Assembly (NCBI GenBank): GCA_937924555.1
Contig: CALDSN010000098.1
Location: forward strand, 40,858 to 104,857
Length of the DNA stretch: 64,000 nt
From: an uncultured bacterium
Lineage (GTDB): Bacteria > Cloacimonadota > Cloacimonadia > Cloacimonadales > Cloacimonadaceae
Direction: 5' to 3'
Shown: positions 23,863-34,008 of the stretch, piece by piece
Layout of the letters: each line of letters begins with the position of its first letter
How positions within the stretch are numbered: position 1 is the first letter of the stretch
Position numbers and translations under genes: made by a program
The notes under the pieces: model-generated
What the model was told of the DNA's origin: nothing
The model's input: the letters and a program-made list of their open reading frames with translations, nothing else
Database searches by the model: none

Positions 23863-26594
23863 AACGCATATTTGTTATTTTGTTAATGCTGATAAGCCTA
23901 AGCTCGCTTGTTTATGGCTTGCAACTGGTAGTGCCATTTGAGGTCCCCGCTGAGGGATTTGATTCCATAACTTTAGCTAAGCTTGGCTATGGCAGCACGG
24001 TTAACCCCGGTAGTATGCAAATGCCGGTTAAAAGCATAAATGTGTTGCTGCCTCCGGGAGCTAAAGTGTTGGATTATACTATCACTTTAACAAGCCCCAA
24101 GCCTGTAATGGGATATGCGCCAGTGCGCAACAATGCCTTTAGTGACGGGGATAAGCTGCTCAGTAGGGCTAATGATGACCGCACACTTCCTGCATCTGTG
24201 TATCTTGGGATGCGAAAATGGGGAGAGCTATGCTATGCAGCATTTAATGTTCTGCCGGCAACTTGGGACGGAGCTATGTGGCAATGGAGCCCTTCCTGCA
24301 CTATAGATATCAGTTTCAGCCAAAGCAAAGCCACAGGCAAGATACCCTCCAGTTTTACTGATAACAGCTTCTTTGCCAACCCCGGCGCAATAAATAAATG
24401 GTACACGAAGGACACCCAGCGTAACTATGACATATTGGTGATTGGAACCCCCGAACTGTATGCCGCCATGTCAAGCTGGGTGAGCTTCCGCTTCAATCAG
24501 GGCTTGCAGGTAAGCTTCACCGAGATTGCCACTGCCCTCAGCCAGGGAACGGGTACTTCTAATGCTGAGAAGCTGCGTAGCTACTTGCAAAGCCAGTATA
24601 GCAGCAATAACTTCTGCTATCTGCTGCTCTTGGGAGATTATAACACCATCCCGGTTGCCTACCTTACTCCGGAACCGGATGGTTGGGACCAAGTACCTTC
24701 AGACTTCTTCTATGGAGACCTCAGCAGCAATTGGGATAGCGATAATGACGGGCGATTGGGGGAATACTCCGGCGGGAACCTGAACCAAGACTATGAAGTG
24801 GACTTCACCCCTGAGGTGTTTGTGGGAAGGCTTTCCACCAATAGTCCTGCATTGATGGCAAACATAGCAGGCAGGATTGTTGCCTACGAGCAAAGCACAG
24901 AGCCATGGAAGCAGAAAAACCTGCTGCCAGCGGCGTATCTGAACTATAATAACGAGCCGGAAGCAGGTTTGTCCGCCACGGACGGTGCGGACTTCATGGA
25001 ATATGTTAGGGATACAGCCCTGGCGGGACAGCAGAACTTCAGCATGTATGAACAGCTTGGAGTGGTGCCTTCCTATCCGGGTGACCTTGCTCTCTCAGAG
25101 GAGAACTTCCGCGAGGTGCTGAATACCCAAAGCTGGGGGATGATAAACTGGAGCGCTCATGGCAGCGGGACATCCTCGGCACGTAAGATATGGATGGACG
25201 ACATCAACGAGGATAATTTCCCTGATCAGGACGAGATGACATGGATGGGCTTGGTGGATAGAAGCAGCTTTGACAATCTGGATACCAACACAGGAACGGT
25301 CATCTTTGCCGCTTCCTGCTATAATGGGCTTATCGATGCTGATGAGCCTTGCTTGGCGGAATACGCCTTGCAAAAGAGAGCCGTGGGGGTTCTGGGTGCC
25401 ACGCGCACGGGTTGGTATAAGGTGGGTTGGCGCAACCCGGGATGGGGTGGGCTAAGCTCTTACAACTACCATTTCTTGGAGAACTTCCGCCAAACAGGGA
25501 TGGATTTGGGCACTTCGCATGCCTATACCAACCTGTTACATACTCGCTATTACCTCTTTGGAGATCCGCTGGATTCGGGAGGGATAATATGGCCTGAACT
25601 GCAGAACGTATATGCCTACCTGCTGTTTGGTGATCCCTTGATTGGCTATACTCCCAACCCAATCCCTCCCCAAGGAGAAGTGTTGGTGTGGGAACCCACA
25701 GGACAGCAAGGCATTGCAGTGGTAAACGCCCTGCGTGAAACTCTCAACATGAATGTTATCTACACAGATAAGCTTATCCCGGATTATGATTATATCCATA
25801 ACTTTGCTGCGGTGTTCTGTCTCTTGGGCTTAGGCGAGGATACTTACGAGCTTGAGCCTGATTCATTCGAGCATAGCCTGTTAAACAGCTATCTTGAGGA
25901 AGGGGGAAGCCTGTATCTGGAACGAGGCTCGATTCCCAATACCATCATCTCACCTCTCTGGGCTAAGCTTGGTGCAAGTTCCTTGCCAAATGCCGTAACT
26001 CCCATACAAAGCATCAGGCACCTTAGCTCCAATATGACATGGCAATATGATGCTACATCAACCCTTGCTCAGGCACTTACACCAGCATCTGACTCTGCTT
26101 TACCCTTGTTTGCCACAAACAATATGGATCCCATCGATGCCTACCTCTCCATCTGGAACAGCAATGGTTTGTATCACAGTATTGCTTCATCCTTCTCGCT
26201 TGCAAGAGTGTTGGAGGGAGAAAATAGCCTTGCAGATATGCTGAGTATTGTGTGTGACACTTTGGGAATTAGCACGGGTAACCCATCTTCTGTGCAGGAT
26301 GAAACTAATATCATGCCCATCCGGAGGGTGAGTTCATATCCCAATCCCGGAAGGGGAACTGTGCACTTTGCTCTTAGTAACATCAAGGGAGTGCCCATTG
26401 AACTGAATATCTATAACATCAAGGGGCAATTGGTGAGAGGCTTGGCTTCCCCTGCAGGTTCCTCCGATACAATCCGGTTACTATGGGATTGCCGTGATTC
26501 CGCCGGTAGAGCTTGTGGTAGTGGAATATACCTTTATCACGCAAGGGTTGGTGATATTAGTATTAGTGGTAAGCAAATCCTGCTAAAGCAATAG
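23859..26594 (+). CDS. Exported C25 (gingipain-type) cysteine peptidase with type IX-like sorting domain
   Basis: 911 residues. Signal peptide 1-20 (IFVILLMLISLSSLVYG). A propeptide-like region extends to about 180. The C25 caspase-like domain runs from about 185 (YDILVIGTPELYAAM) to about 600. The catalytic dyad is His434 in NWSAHGSG and Cys487 in FAASCYNG, matching the gingipain His/Cys pair. A Rossmann-like segment follows, and a FlgD-like sorting domain starts near residue 825 (SYPNPGRGTVHFAL, IYNIKGQLVRGL, GIYLYHARV). The sorting domain means it is a secreted substrate rather than the PorU sortase, which normally lacks one. Probably degrades extracellular protein for amino-acid fermentation (inference). 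Confidence 0.9.
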   Translation: MKRIFVILLMLISLSSLVYGLQLVVPFEVPAEGFDSITLAKLGYGSTVNPGSMQMPVKSINVLLPPGAKVLDYTITLTSPKPVMGYAPVRNNAFSDGDKLLSRANDDRTLPASVYLGMRKWGELCYAAFNVLPATWDGAMWQWSPSCTIDISFSQSKATGKIPSSFTDNSFFANPGAINKWYTKDTQRNYDILVIGTPELYAAMSSWVSFRFNQGLQVSFTEIATALSQGTGTSNAEKLRSYLQSQYSSNNFCYLLLLGDYNTIPVAYLTPEPDGWDQVPSDFFYGDLSSNWDSDNDGRLGEYSGGNLNQDYEVDFTPEVFVGRLSTNSPALMANIAGRIVAYEQSTEPWKQKNLLPAAYLNYNNEPEAGLSATDGADFMEYVRDTALAGQQNFSMYEQLGVVPSYPGDLALSEENFREVLNTQSWGMINWSAHGSGTSSARKIWMDDINEDNFPDQDEMTWMGLVDRSSFDNLDTNTGTVIFAASCYNGLIDADEPCLAEYALQKRAVGVLGATRTGWYKVGWRNPGWGGLSSYNYHFLENFRQTGMDLGTSHAYTNLLHTRYYLFGDPLDSGGIIWPELQNVYAYLLFGDPLIGYTPNPIPPQGEVLVWEPTGQQGIAVVNALRETLNMNVIYTDKLIPDYDYIHNFAAVFCLLGLGEDTYELEPDSFEHSLLNSYLEEGGSLYLERGSIPNTIISPLWAKLGASSLPNAVTPIQSIRHLSSNMTWQYDATSTLAQALTPASDSALPLFATNNMDPIDAYLSIWNSNGLYHSIASSFSLARVLEGENSLADMLSIVCDTLGISTGNPSSVQDETNIMPIRRVSSYPNPGRGTVHFALSNIKGVPIELNIYNIKGQLVRGLASPAGSSDTIRLLWDCRDSAGRACGSGIYLYHARVGDISISGKQILLKQ

Positions 26595-26609
26595 ACTTTG
26601 TCCTTTTAA

Positions 26610-26644
26610 GGGAGAGGCTTACACCTTCTGTTTAAGCTTCTCCC
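26610..26644. terminator. Shared hairpin between convergent peptidase and histidine kinase genes
   Basis: GGGAGAGGCTTA pairs with TAAGCTTCTCCC (one mismatch) around 11 nt. The right arm overlaps the kinase stop codon. T runs are poor on both sides, so strength is uncertain. Confidence 0.55.
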
Positions 26645-29541
26645 TCCAATGCTTCCTGAATCTTGTCAGAGAGTTCTTTCAGGGTGAAGGGTTTGGATAT
26701 GAAGTGCACATCTGCATCCAATATACTCTGGTGAGCGATAACATTCGCAGTGTAGCCGGACATAAACAGGCTCTTAATCTTTGGGTGAATAGCAGTGATG
26801 TTCTTGGTTAAATCTCTGCCGTTCATTTCGGGCATTATCACATCCGTTATCAACAGCTTAATCTCTCCCACATAATCCTTAGCTATTTGAATGGCTTCTC
26901 TTGGGTTCCCGGCACAGATGACTTCAAAGCCCATCTTCTCCACCATCCGCTTGGTTATGCGCATAATGGCAGGCTCATCTTCCACCAGCATCACAACACC
27001 GCTTCCCTGCAGCACTGTGCCATTGTGTTCAGAGGGTTTGGCTTCACCCGAGGCGTTGATGTAACGGGGGAAGTATATTCTAAAGGTGGAGCCTACTCCA
27101 GGCTCGCTGTACACTCCAATAAAGCCGTTATTCTGCTTCACTATTCCGTAGATGGTGGATAAGCCCAGTCCTGTTCCTCTGCCCACTTCCTTGGTGGTAA
27201 AGAACGGCTCGAAGAGGCTTTCCAGCAGGTTTTTCTCAATTCCACAGCCATTGTCGCTGACCGACAGACACACAAACTCTCCGGGTAATACTCCGCTTTT
27301 ACGGGCACAATCCACTTCATTAATAGTTACTGCACTCGTTTCAATGCGTATTTCTCCCACATTACGGATGGCATCACGTGCATTTATACACAGATTAGTT
27401 AACACCTGGTCCAGTTGAGAGGGGTCAATCTTGATGTCCCACAGGTCTTCTCCGGGGAACCACAACAGATTAATATCCTCCCCAATAAGCCGTTCCAGCA
27501 TCTTAAGCATGTTCTGCAAGGCGATATTCAGGTTCAGCACCTGAGGGGCAATGGTTTGCTTCCTGGCGAAGGCAAGAAGCTGCTTGGTGAGTTCCGAAGA
27601 GCGTTTACCTGCTTTGATAATCTCATTCAGATCTTCATAGAGCGGGTTATCTTCGCCAATTTCCTCTGCCAAAAACATGGCATGTCCGATAATGATGCTG
27701 AGCATGTTATTAAAGTCATGCGCTACTCCTCCGGCAAGCCGTCCCACAGATTCTATCTTTTGCGCTTGGCTAAGCTGTTCCTGTAACCTATCCTTTTCAG
27801 CTTCAGCTCTCTTACGCTCGGTGACATCCATGAAGATACATGCAAACTGCATCGGAGCAGGGCGGAAGGCCGTAACCTCGAAATACTTGTCCAATTCTCT
27901 TGCATAGCTCTCAAAATGCGCGGGTTCCCCGGTTAATGCCACCTTCCCATATTTTTCGACCCAGTGCTTCTCAATATCCGGTAACACATCCAATACTCTT
28001 TTACCGGCAATATGTTCATTCCGTAACCCCGTAATGCGTTCAAAAGCCGGATTTACGGCGATAAATCTATAGTCTATCGGTTCGCCGGCTTCATTACAGA
28101 TAATATCATGCAGAGCAAATCCATCCAACATTTCGTTGAACAGGATTTGGTATTTGCTTTCTATCCTTCTCTGCTTCTCCAAAGCAATTGCCAAGCTAAT
28201 CTTACTGTAGCTGAGATTGGATATCATTCCTGCAAGCTTACCATAGTATGCCATTATCGCTTCCACTTTCTGCTTATTCCACCGCGGAACTCTTCTTAGG
28301 GCTGCAATGTAATCTTCTTCGTTAAAACCGTATAATCTTGCTTGATTGCGAAATAGCTCTTCATCGACTACTTCATCATCATACATGAATTGCCCGAGGA
28401 ATATGTTACCCACATGTTTCCCTCCTAACACGATGGGGGTTACTAAATCCCAGAGGTTGTTTTTACAGTGATATGCTTTAAAGGTACCCAGTTCCACACC
28501 CTTAGAGAGAACTACATCACTTTCCACACAGTTAAGGCGGGTGGCAGGATTTACGCGGTGGAACTTAGTGCAGATATCTTGCCAGCCGACAGAAATAAGC
28601 ACCTTACCTTCCACATCCAAAATTCCACATACGGCATTTGTTAATGTATGAAAATCAGTTAGTAGGGATTGAAGTGCATCCACATCCAGAATATGCTCCA
28701 GCTTTAGGTCGCTGAGGTCACCAGTGGGATCAGTTATGGCATTAAGCTTGTCGCGGACTGCCGCTTCGCTGTCTTTTAAAGCTTGTTCAGCCTCAATTTG
28801 CTTGGTGATGTCAATAACCGTGGTAATGAAGTTTATAAAGTTTCCATCCTTATCCCGGTTGGCGGCAACGCTCATATCACCCCATATATAGCTGCCATTC
28901 TTGTGGACATACCGTTTCCTGAAGCGTACAGAATCCTTTTCTCCGCTTAGCAGGGGGCTAATCTCCCTCTCTACCATTTGGATATCTTCCGGGGGAGTTA
29001 TCTCCTGCCAAGTGTGCGCAACAAGCTCTTTTTCCTCATAACCCAGCATAGCGCAAAAAGCAGGATTAACCCTTATCTCTCCGTTTGGTTGGGTGATGGA
29101 TTTTCCCACATTAGAGCCATCAAAGATCTTCTTGAACATCAGTTCGCTTGCTCGTAAGGCATCGTCCAAGGCGATTTTTTCGCTGATGTCTCTTGCTGAG
29201 GCGAAAAAATACTCGCCGTGGAGGGATGTACGCCATTCCATCCAATGAAAGCTGCCATTGCGTGCCCGTATCCTATTGTTGAAGTTGAGCACTTTTTCCC
29301 CGCTCCGTAAGCGTTGCATTTCCTGCTTTGTGCTCTCCACATCATCGGGATGGACATAACTTAGGATATTCTGACCCAACATCTCTTCAATAGGGTAACC
29401 AAAGGTTTCTTCCCACTGAGCGTTAAGCTTGCAAAAGATACCATCTCCGGTGGTTATGCAAAGCAAGTCCAAAGAAGAATCAAAAAAACTGTTAACCAAG
29501 TCTAAACTGTTGTTCGGCATACGGTTATTGCTTACATCCAT
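26632..29541 (-). CDS. Hybrid sensor histidine kinase: PAS-PAS-PocR-PAS-HisKA-HATPase-REC
   Basis: 969 residues with no membrane helix, so cytoplasmic. Two PAS domains (about 15-130 and 140-260) are followed by a PocR ligand-binding domain (about 280-450; LLTDFHTLTNAVCGILD, SVGWQDICTKFHRVNP, cysteines in RLNCVESD and YHCKNNLWD). A third PAS covers about 470-590. The phospho-acceptor is His608 in GGVAHDFNNML. The ATPase N and G boxes are NLCINARDAI, SDNGCGI and GRGTGLGLSTI. The receiver's Asp900 lies in ITDVIMPEMNG. No response regulator is encoded nearby, so the output is unknown. PocR senses small diols or hydrocarbons in known systems. Confidence 0.93.
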   Translation of the reverse strand: MDVSNNRMPNNSLDLVNSFFDSSLDLLCITTGDGIFCKLNAQWEETFGYPIEEMLGQNILSYVHPDDVESTKQEMQRLRSGEKVLNFNNRIRARNGSFHWMEWRTSLHGEYFFASARDISEKIALDDALRASELMFKKIFDGSNVGKSITQPNGEIRVNPAFCAMLGYEEKELVAHTWQEITPPEDIQMVEREISPLLSGEKDSVRFRKRYVHKNGSYIWGDMSVAANRDKDGNFINFITTVIDITKQIEAEQALKDSEAAVRDKLNAITDPTGDLSDLKLEHILDVDALQSLLTDFHTLTNAVCGILDVEGKVLISVGWQDICTKFHRVNPATRLNCVESDVVLSKGVELGTFKAYHCKNNLWDLVTPIVLGGKHVGNIFLGQFMYDDEVVDEELFRNQARLYGFNEEDYIAALRRVPRWNKQKVEAIMAYYGKLAGMISNLSYSKISLAIALEKQRRIESKYQILFNEMLDGFALHDIICNEAGEPIDYRFIAVNPAFERITGLRNEHIAGKRVLDVLPDIEKHWVEKYGKVALTGEPAHFESYARELDKYFEVTAFRPAPMQFACIFMDVTERKRAEAEKDRLQEQLSQAQKIESVGRLAGGVAHDFNNMLSIIIGHAMFLAEEIGEDNPLYEDLNEIIKAGKRSSELTKQLLAFARKQTIAPQVLNLNIALQNMLKMLERLIGEDINLLWFPGEDLWDIKIDPSQLDQVLTNLCINARDAIRNVGEIRIETSAVTINEVDCARKSGVLPGEFVCLSVSDNGCGIEKNLLESLFEPFFTTKEVGRGTGLGLSTIYGIVKQNNGFIGVYSEPGVGSTFRIYFPRYINASGEAKPSEHNGTVLQGSGVVMLVEDEPAIMRITKRMVEKMGFEVICAGNPREAIQIAKDYVGEIKLLITDVIMPEMNGRDLTKNITAIHPKIKSLFMSGYTANVIAHQSILDADVHFISKPFTLKELSDKIQEALEGEA

Positions 29542-29867
29542 CTAATCTTCCTAATCCACACATCTCATTAAATTGCTGTTGAAGTCCGCACATTGTCGGG
29601 ATTTCCTCGCTTTGGCCTTCGCCAAGGCACACCTCACCTAAGCTTGCTTGATATACATACTAAACATATATCTTTCTGAGGCAACTACAATAATTTAGCT
29701 CCTCATCCTACTCGCTTGTTATAGATATCCTGTCTGGTATCAATACGGTATCATTACGGACTTATTGCGGACAAACAGCGCAATGAGTCCGTAATGATAC
29801 CGTGTTTATCCCAAGAAGACAGAGGGGAAATAACAAGAGCCAAATTGGGGAGGCTGAGGGAAGGAAA
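29542..29867. other. 325-bp intergenic stretch with one long hairpin
   Basis: Lies between the glycan operon's 3' end and the histidine kinase start, both minus strand. AT-rich. It contains the 24-bp palindrome listed next and the small inverted repeat TTGGC/GCCAA near 29613. AGGAAGA upstream of the kinase ATG is its likely ribosome-binding site. No gene seen. Confidence 0.6.
29745..29803. repeat. Intergenic palindrome, family B, copy 1 (24-bp stem)
   Basis: Bases 29745-29768 pair with 29780-29803 over 24 bp with a single G-T pair, around the loop GGACAAACAGC. The loop CGGACAAA is shared with the element at 49283. It lies 64 bp beyond the end of the glycan operon (minus strand) and may end or stabilise that transcript, but no T run follows. 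Confidence 0.8.
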
Positions 29868-31553
29868 TCAGCGAGGTGTATATAAAAAAACCATATCCCC
29901 CTTGTTATACGAGGGATAGGATGCTACCAAGCGATAATCACGGGTGAACTTCACATTTAAGGCAAGTTCTAGTTTGTGGATGAACTCTTGTTTCAATTCT
30001 CCAGCGAGAGACAGCAACACTGGTTTTGAGGGGGTATCACTCTTTGCCAGAATGGCAAAATATAGGTCTTCCGTTTCCCGGGACCACAGCACTGTGCCGG
30101 GTTCGAAACTGCCAAGGGCATACACCAAACCGGGATGCTTATACACGGCGATTATCCCCTGTTGAGGGGTGAAGCCATAACGCGAAAGGATACCCTCTGT
30201 CTGGGTTAGGAACGCCCACTTTGGGAAGTCATATTTAATGCCCTTATAGGCGTTATTCTGCATGTATAATGGTTGAGAACGGTATGGATGCTGCACATAT
30301 TGAAACAAGCCGAAAAACAGCACATATAGCATGATGTACGCTGCATAGCGGATAGCTTTGGCGGGATAGAATAAACCCAGCAGCAAGCTGAACCCGCCAA
30401 GCAGCAGTGAATAGTAGTATTTGGCACCCCAATTGAGCGGGTTGGACGAACCCAAGGCACCCAGATAGGGAAGATAGAGCAGCATACCAATAAGGATTAT
30501 ATAGAGGTAATTGTCTCGCAGGAAACTGGGAACTGCCTTTGCTGTGGTGCTAAGATGCAAGCTGGGGGGAAGTAGCAAATAACCGATTGAGAGGTACACA
30601 TAGAACAACAGGAACCCGGAGAGCAGCATCTCACCCTGCAGATGGGAGTATAAGCCGGTGGCGGTTACATAGAGCAGCATCCCCAGGGCTGCCAAGGATG
30701 CCGTTAGCTTCATGCCTTTGTTTCCGGTGAGGAGGGTGATGCGTGCCAGCAGCAGCACAACGAGAGCTTGCAACATGGCGTATAGGTTCAGTTTGGCAAT
30801 ATCCATTAAAGATTTGACGAGGAGCTTGGTGTCGTAGATGATATACTTGCTCAGATAGTGGTAGAAATTGCCATAATAGGCTATCATGCCGGGTTGGATA
30901 AGCAGATTGAGCAAGGTGGCGGTGCCAAGCCATGCCAAGATGAAGGCAAGTAAGCTCCTTAGCTTATGTTGTTTGGAACATAGAAGGACGACGCTGCCGA
31001 GTAGCAATCCACCCAAGGCGGTGGGGAGTTTAACCGCCAAGATGAAGGCAAGCGGGATGGCGGAAATAGCTGAGAACAGGGTATGGTATCTTTCCTTACC
31101 TGCAGTAGCCAAGAGCATGGATGCGGCAAAGAGGGTTAGGAGAAACTGGTTTAAGCTGTTGTAGGAAAGCTCGGAAGGAGAGCCGGCATAGGAGGCGATG
31201 AATCCTGAAAAAGCCGCAAGAAAGATAAAAGGGAAGGATATCGCTTTACTCCGCCTATAGCTAAGCACCAGATATATGCTGCTGGCAAGGTAAGTTGTGG
31301 CGAGGAGATTTATCAGCAACCCAAGAAAACGCAGGGGTATAAGTCGGCGCATGGCTGTGGGAAGGAGGGAGCGGAGGAGGATATGCTCATACATATGCCC
31401 GCCGAACTCCACAGGTTGGGCATCCTGATAACGCAGCACATAATAGCCTGCATCACTGAAGTCAAAGGCTTTGTCAAAGCCCCAGATGATGGTGCCCAGT
31501 GAGAAGAGGACAAGCAAAATGCCGATGATGGTGTGAAGCGGTTGCTTAGCCAA
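29868..31553 (-). CDS. Polytopic membrane protein of the glycan operon
   Basis: 561 residues with roughly 11-12 predicted membrane helices in the first 430 residues and a soluble tail (from about 440). Near the N-terminus, after the first helix, FDFSDAGYYVLRYQDAQ resembles the acidic first loop of GT-C type integral membrane glycosyltransferases (Asp residues near helix 1), so a lipid-linked sugar transferase is possible, but the family is not firmly recognised. Last gene of the operon, 10 bp after the GT2 gene, which could make its polyprenyl-phosphate sugar donor (inference). Confidence 0.6.
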   Translation of the reverse strand: MAKQPLHTIIGILLVLFSLGTIIWGFDKAFDFSDAGYYVLRYQDAQPVEFGGHMYEHILLRSLLPTAMRRLIPLRFLGLLINLLATTYLASSIYLVLSYRRSKAISFPFIFLAAFSGFIASYAGSPSELSYNSLNQFLLTLFAASMLLATAGKERYHTLFSAISAIPLAFILAVKLPTALGGLLLGSVVLLCSKQHKLRSLLAFILAWLGTATLLNLLIQPGMIAYYGNFYHYLSKYIIYDTKLLVKSLMDIAKLNLYAMLQALVVLLLARITLLTGNKGMKLTASLAALGMLLYVTATGLYSHLQGEMLLSGFLLFYVYLSIGYLLLPPSLHLSTTAKAVPSFLRDNYLYIILIGMLLYLPYLGALGSSNPLNWGAKYYYSLLLGGFSLLLGLFYPAKAIRYAAYIMLYVLFFGLFQYVQHPYRSQPLYMQNNAYKGIKYDFPKWAFLTQTEGILSRYGFTPQQGIIAVYKHPGLVYALGSFEPGTVLWSRETEDLYFAILAKSDTPSKPVLLSLAGELKQEFIHKLELALNVKFTRDYRLVASYPSYNKGDMVFLYTPR

Positions 31554-31563
31554 GCAGCGAACC

Positions 31564-32505
31564 CTATTTGTCTTTGCGGATAATATAGCCGGGGCGGTTC
31601 TTTACCTCGTCGAAGATGCGCAGTAGATACTGTGCCAACACGCTGATGGAAAGGAGGATAAGTCCGCAGAAGAAGGACATGATGATGAGGGTGGTAGTCC
31701 AACCGGGAACACGGAAACCGCCAAGTTGGTCTTCCCCCATCAGCTTGAGGATGATGGAGATAACTATCACCACCAAAGAAAGCACAAAGGAACCACCGCC
31801 CACAAAGGAGATTAGTTTGATGGGGAAATCTGAGGAGGCATAGAAAGTATCCTTGAACAGTCGAAGCTTCTTTTTGAAGGTCCAGCGGGATTTATGTCCT
31901 TTAGTGCTGGGGCGTTCATAGGGTAAGTAAAGAGGATCGAAGCCGAGGCGCATCACCTCGATTAATGCGGAGGTGTTTATGGGGTGGATGCGCTGGTTCA
32001 GGATGTCGGCAACTTCTCTATCCACAGCGAAGATATCGGCACCAAGAGGAGGGAAACTGATGTCGGAGAGCTTATTCATAAGGAGGTAGTAGCTGCGGGC
32101 AAAAAGCTCGTTAAAGATTCCGTCGTTGCGTTTGCTGCGGAAGGGGATAATCACCTGTGCGCCTTTCTGCCACTCCCGGTATATCTGCACATAAACTTCC
32201 AGAGGGGTTTGCCAGTCGTCCGGCATCATGCTCACCAGATCCCCTTTTGCCACAGATAACCCGGCAAAGATGGCGTAGTGAGAGCTGTAGTTGCGGCTGA
32301 GGCGGTATGCCTGCACCTTGGGGGATGACGCTTCAAGGGTCTTGGCGATGTTGTAGGAGTCATCGGTGGAGCCGTCATCGATAATGATGAATTCGAACTC
32401 TATGCCTTCGGCTTGGAAACCGGAAGCAAGCTTGTGATACACCTGCGGGATGCGGTTGCCACTGTGGTATGACAACAGAATGAGAGAGAACAAGCCTGTT
32501 CTCAT
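31564..32505 (-). CDS. Family 2 glycosyltransferase, polyprenyl-phosphate sugar synthase type
   Basis: 313 residues from the ATG at 32505, chosen for AAGGAGG at 6 nt and the 4-bp overlap with gtrA; an upstream start adds 13 residues without support. N-terminal GT-A domain with FIIIDDGSTDDS and the metal-binding MMPDDWQTP, and two C-terminal membrane helices (about 230-310), as in DPM1/GtrB/ArnC-like enzymes that load a sugar onto undecaprenyl phosphate. Paired with the GtrA-like flippase gene. Confidence 0.88.
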   Translation of the reverse strand: MRTGLFSLILLSYHSGNRIPQVYHKLASGFQAEGIEFEFIIIDDGSTDDSYNIAKTLEASSPKVQAYRLSRNYSSHYAIFAGLSVAKGDLVSMMPDDWQTPLEVYVQIYREWQKGAQVIIPFRSKRNDGIFNELFARSYYLLMNKLSDISFPPLGADIFAVDREVADILNQRIHPINTSALIEVMRLGFDPLYLPYERPSTKGHKSRWTFKKKLRLFKDTFYASSDFPIKLISFVGGGSFVLSLVVIVISIILKLMGEDQLGGFRVPGWTTTLIIMSFFCGLILLSISVLAQYLLRIFDEVKNRPGYIIRKDK

Positions 32506-32894
32506 TGCTTTCCTCCTTGGGGGGAAAATACGATGCGCGACCAATGGTAGTTATAGGCTAAAGTGAAGGGAATAACCATGTAAGAAAGCAGCCAGTTCGG
32601 GAAAGGCAATAACACCCGGAATACATATAACATTCCCATGCCCAGGAGCATCCCCGAAAGATACACGGCGAAGTATTGCAGCATTTGCTTGGAGCTGTGA
32701 CGGCTGCTGAAGGTGAAAATGCGGTTAAGCGTATAGGAAAGCAGAATGGTGGTGATGTAGGTAAGCATGTAGGTAAGCTGCAAGGGTGTGTGATATAGCT
32801 CCAAACAAACATATAGGATAAGCATGGAGAGGAGGGTTACCACCACTCCCACTCCGGAAAAGCGGATGAAGTCTCTGACACTAAAGTCCCGCAT
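32502..32894 (-). CDS. GtrA-like membrane protein
   Basis: 130 residues from the ATG at 32894 (GGAG four bases upstream). Four membrane helices and the family signature [20 protein letters not shown] near the N-terminus plus [10 protein letters not shown] in the middle. GtrA-type proteins are thought to flip polyprenyl-phosphate-linked sugars. Overlaps the aminotransferase gene upstream by 14 bp and the GT2 gene downstream by 4 bp. Confidence 0.88.
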   Translation of the reverse strand: MRDFSVRDFIRFSGVGVVVTLLSMLILYVCLELYHTPLQLTYMLTYITTILLSYTLNRIFTFSSRHSSKQMLQYFAVYLSGMLLGMGMLYVFRVLLPFPNWLLSYMVIPFTLAYNYHWSRIVFSPQGGKQ

Positions 32895-34008
32895 ATTGCT
32901 CCAGTGTGGATACAATGTGTTGCAATTCTTCTGTGGCAAGATATGGATTCATAGGTAAGCTGAGGCAGTGTTGGGCAATCTCCTCGGCAATGGGGAAGGA
33001 GCAGTGAGACATTTCTTGGTAGGCTTCCTGCTTGTGGGGAGGAATGGGGTAGTGAATCATGGTGCTTACCCCGGCTTGCTGTAAGTGAGATTCCAGGGCT
33101 ATACGGTTCTGCGTTTGGATAACAAATTGATGCCAACAGGGAATAAGCTCTTCTGCGGCAGGAGAGACAGAGCGAAGCTTGGTATAGGGTAAGATTATCT
33201 CGGGATTGTTCACTCCCAGATATGCATTAGCTATATTGTGACGCAACAGGTTGTGGGCATCCAGATGCGGGAGTTTAACCCGAAGGATGGCTGCTTGAAG
33301 CTCATCCAAACGGCAATTGTAACCTTTGTAAAGGTTGTGATACTTGCGGCTGGAACCGTAGTTTGCCAACATGCGCAGTTTAGTAGCAAGCTCATCGTCA
33401 TTGGTTGTAATAGCACCCCCATCGCCATATGCTCCCAGGTTTTTACCGGGGTAAAAGCTGAAGGCCGCAGCATCACCCCAAGCCCCGCACTTGATACCGT
33501 TGTATGATGCACCATGTGCTTGAGCTGCATCTTCCAGAACCTTTAAATTATATTGCGAGGCAAGCTTGTTGATAGGCTTCATATCAGCAGGCATACCGTA
33601 TAAATGAACGGGGATGATGGCTTTGCTGCGTGGGGTTATAGCTTGTTCAATACGTTTGGGATCAAGGTTGTAAGTAAGCACGTCTGGTTCAACGGGGATG
33701 GGGGTAGCTCCGCAGTAGCTTACGGCTAACCAAGTGGCAATATAGGTGTTGGAGGGGACAAGAACCTCATCTCCTGCACCAATGCCCCATGCTGTAAGCG
33801 CTAAAAACAAAGCATCAAGTCCATTGCTGACCCCTATGCAGTGCTTTACCCCGATGTATGCTGCAAACTCCTGCTCGAAAGCAGCCACTTCCTCGCCCAG
33901 AATATACCAACCCTTAGCCATCACTTTGGCTATGGCTGCGTCAATCTCCTGCTTCAGCTCACGATAGCTGTTGCCAATGTCGTAGAAGGGGATATCATGC
34001 TTTTGCAT
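32881..34008 (-). CDS. DegT/DnrJ/EryC1 aminotransferase, FdtB/QdtB-like
   Basis: 375 residues from the ATG at 34008 ([19 protein letters not shown]); the frame is open 15 codons further, and neither start has a clear ribosome-binding site. A PLP enzyme of the sugar aminotransferase class with [26 protein letters not shown] and the Schiff-base lysine in [14 protein letters not shown]. Beside a 3,4-ketoisomerase gene it most likely makes dTDP-3-amino-3,6-dideoxyhexose (Fuc3N or Qui3N type). Overlaps the ketoisomerase gene by 14 bp. Confidence 0.88.
   Translation of the reverse strand: MQKHDIPFYDIGNSYRELKQEIDAAIAKVMAKGWYILGEEVAAFEQEFAAYIGVKHCIGVSNGLDALFLALTAWGIGAGDEVLVPSNTYIATWLAVSYCGATPIPVEPDVLTYNLDPKRIEQAITPRSKAIIPVHLYGMPADMKPINKLASQYNLKVLEDAAQAHGASYNGIKCGAWGDAAAFSFYPGKNLGAYGDGGAITTNDDELATKLRMLANYGSSRKYHNLYKGYNCRLDELQAAILRVKLPHLDAHNLLRHNIANAYLGVNNPEIILPYTKLRSVSPAAEELIPCWHQFVIQTQNRIALESHLQQAGVSTMIHYPIPPHKQEAYQEMSHCSFPIAEEIAQHCLSLPMNPYLATEELQHIVSTLEQYAGL

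Noticed and set aside
32506..32544. Longer N-terminus for the GT2 protein
   Set aside because: The internal ATG has an excellent AAGGAGG and a 4-bp overlap with gtrA; the extension has neither.
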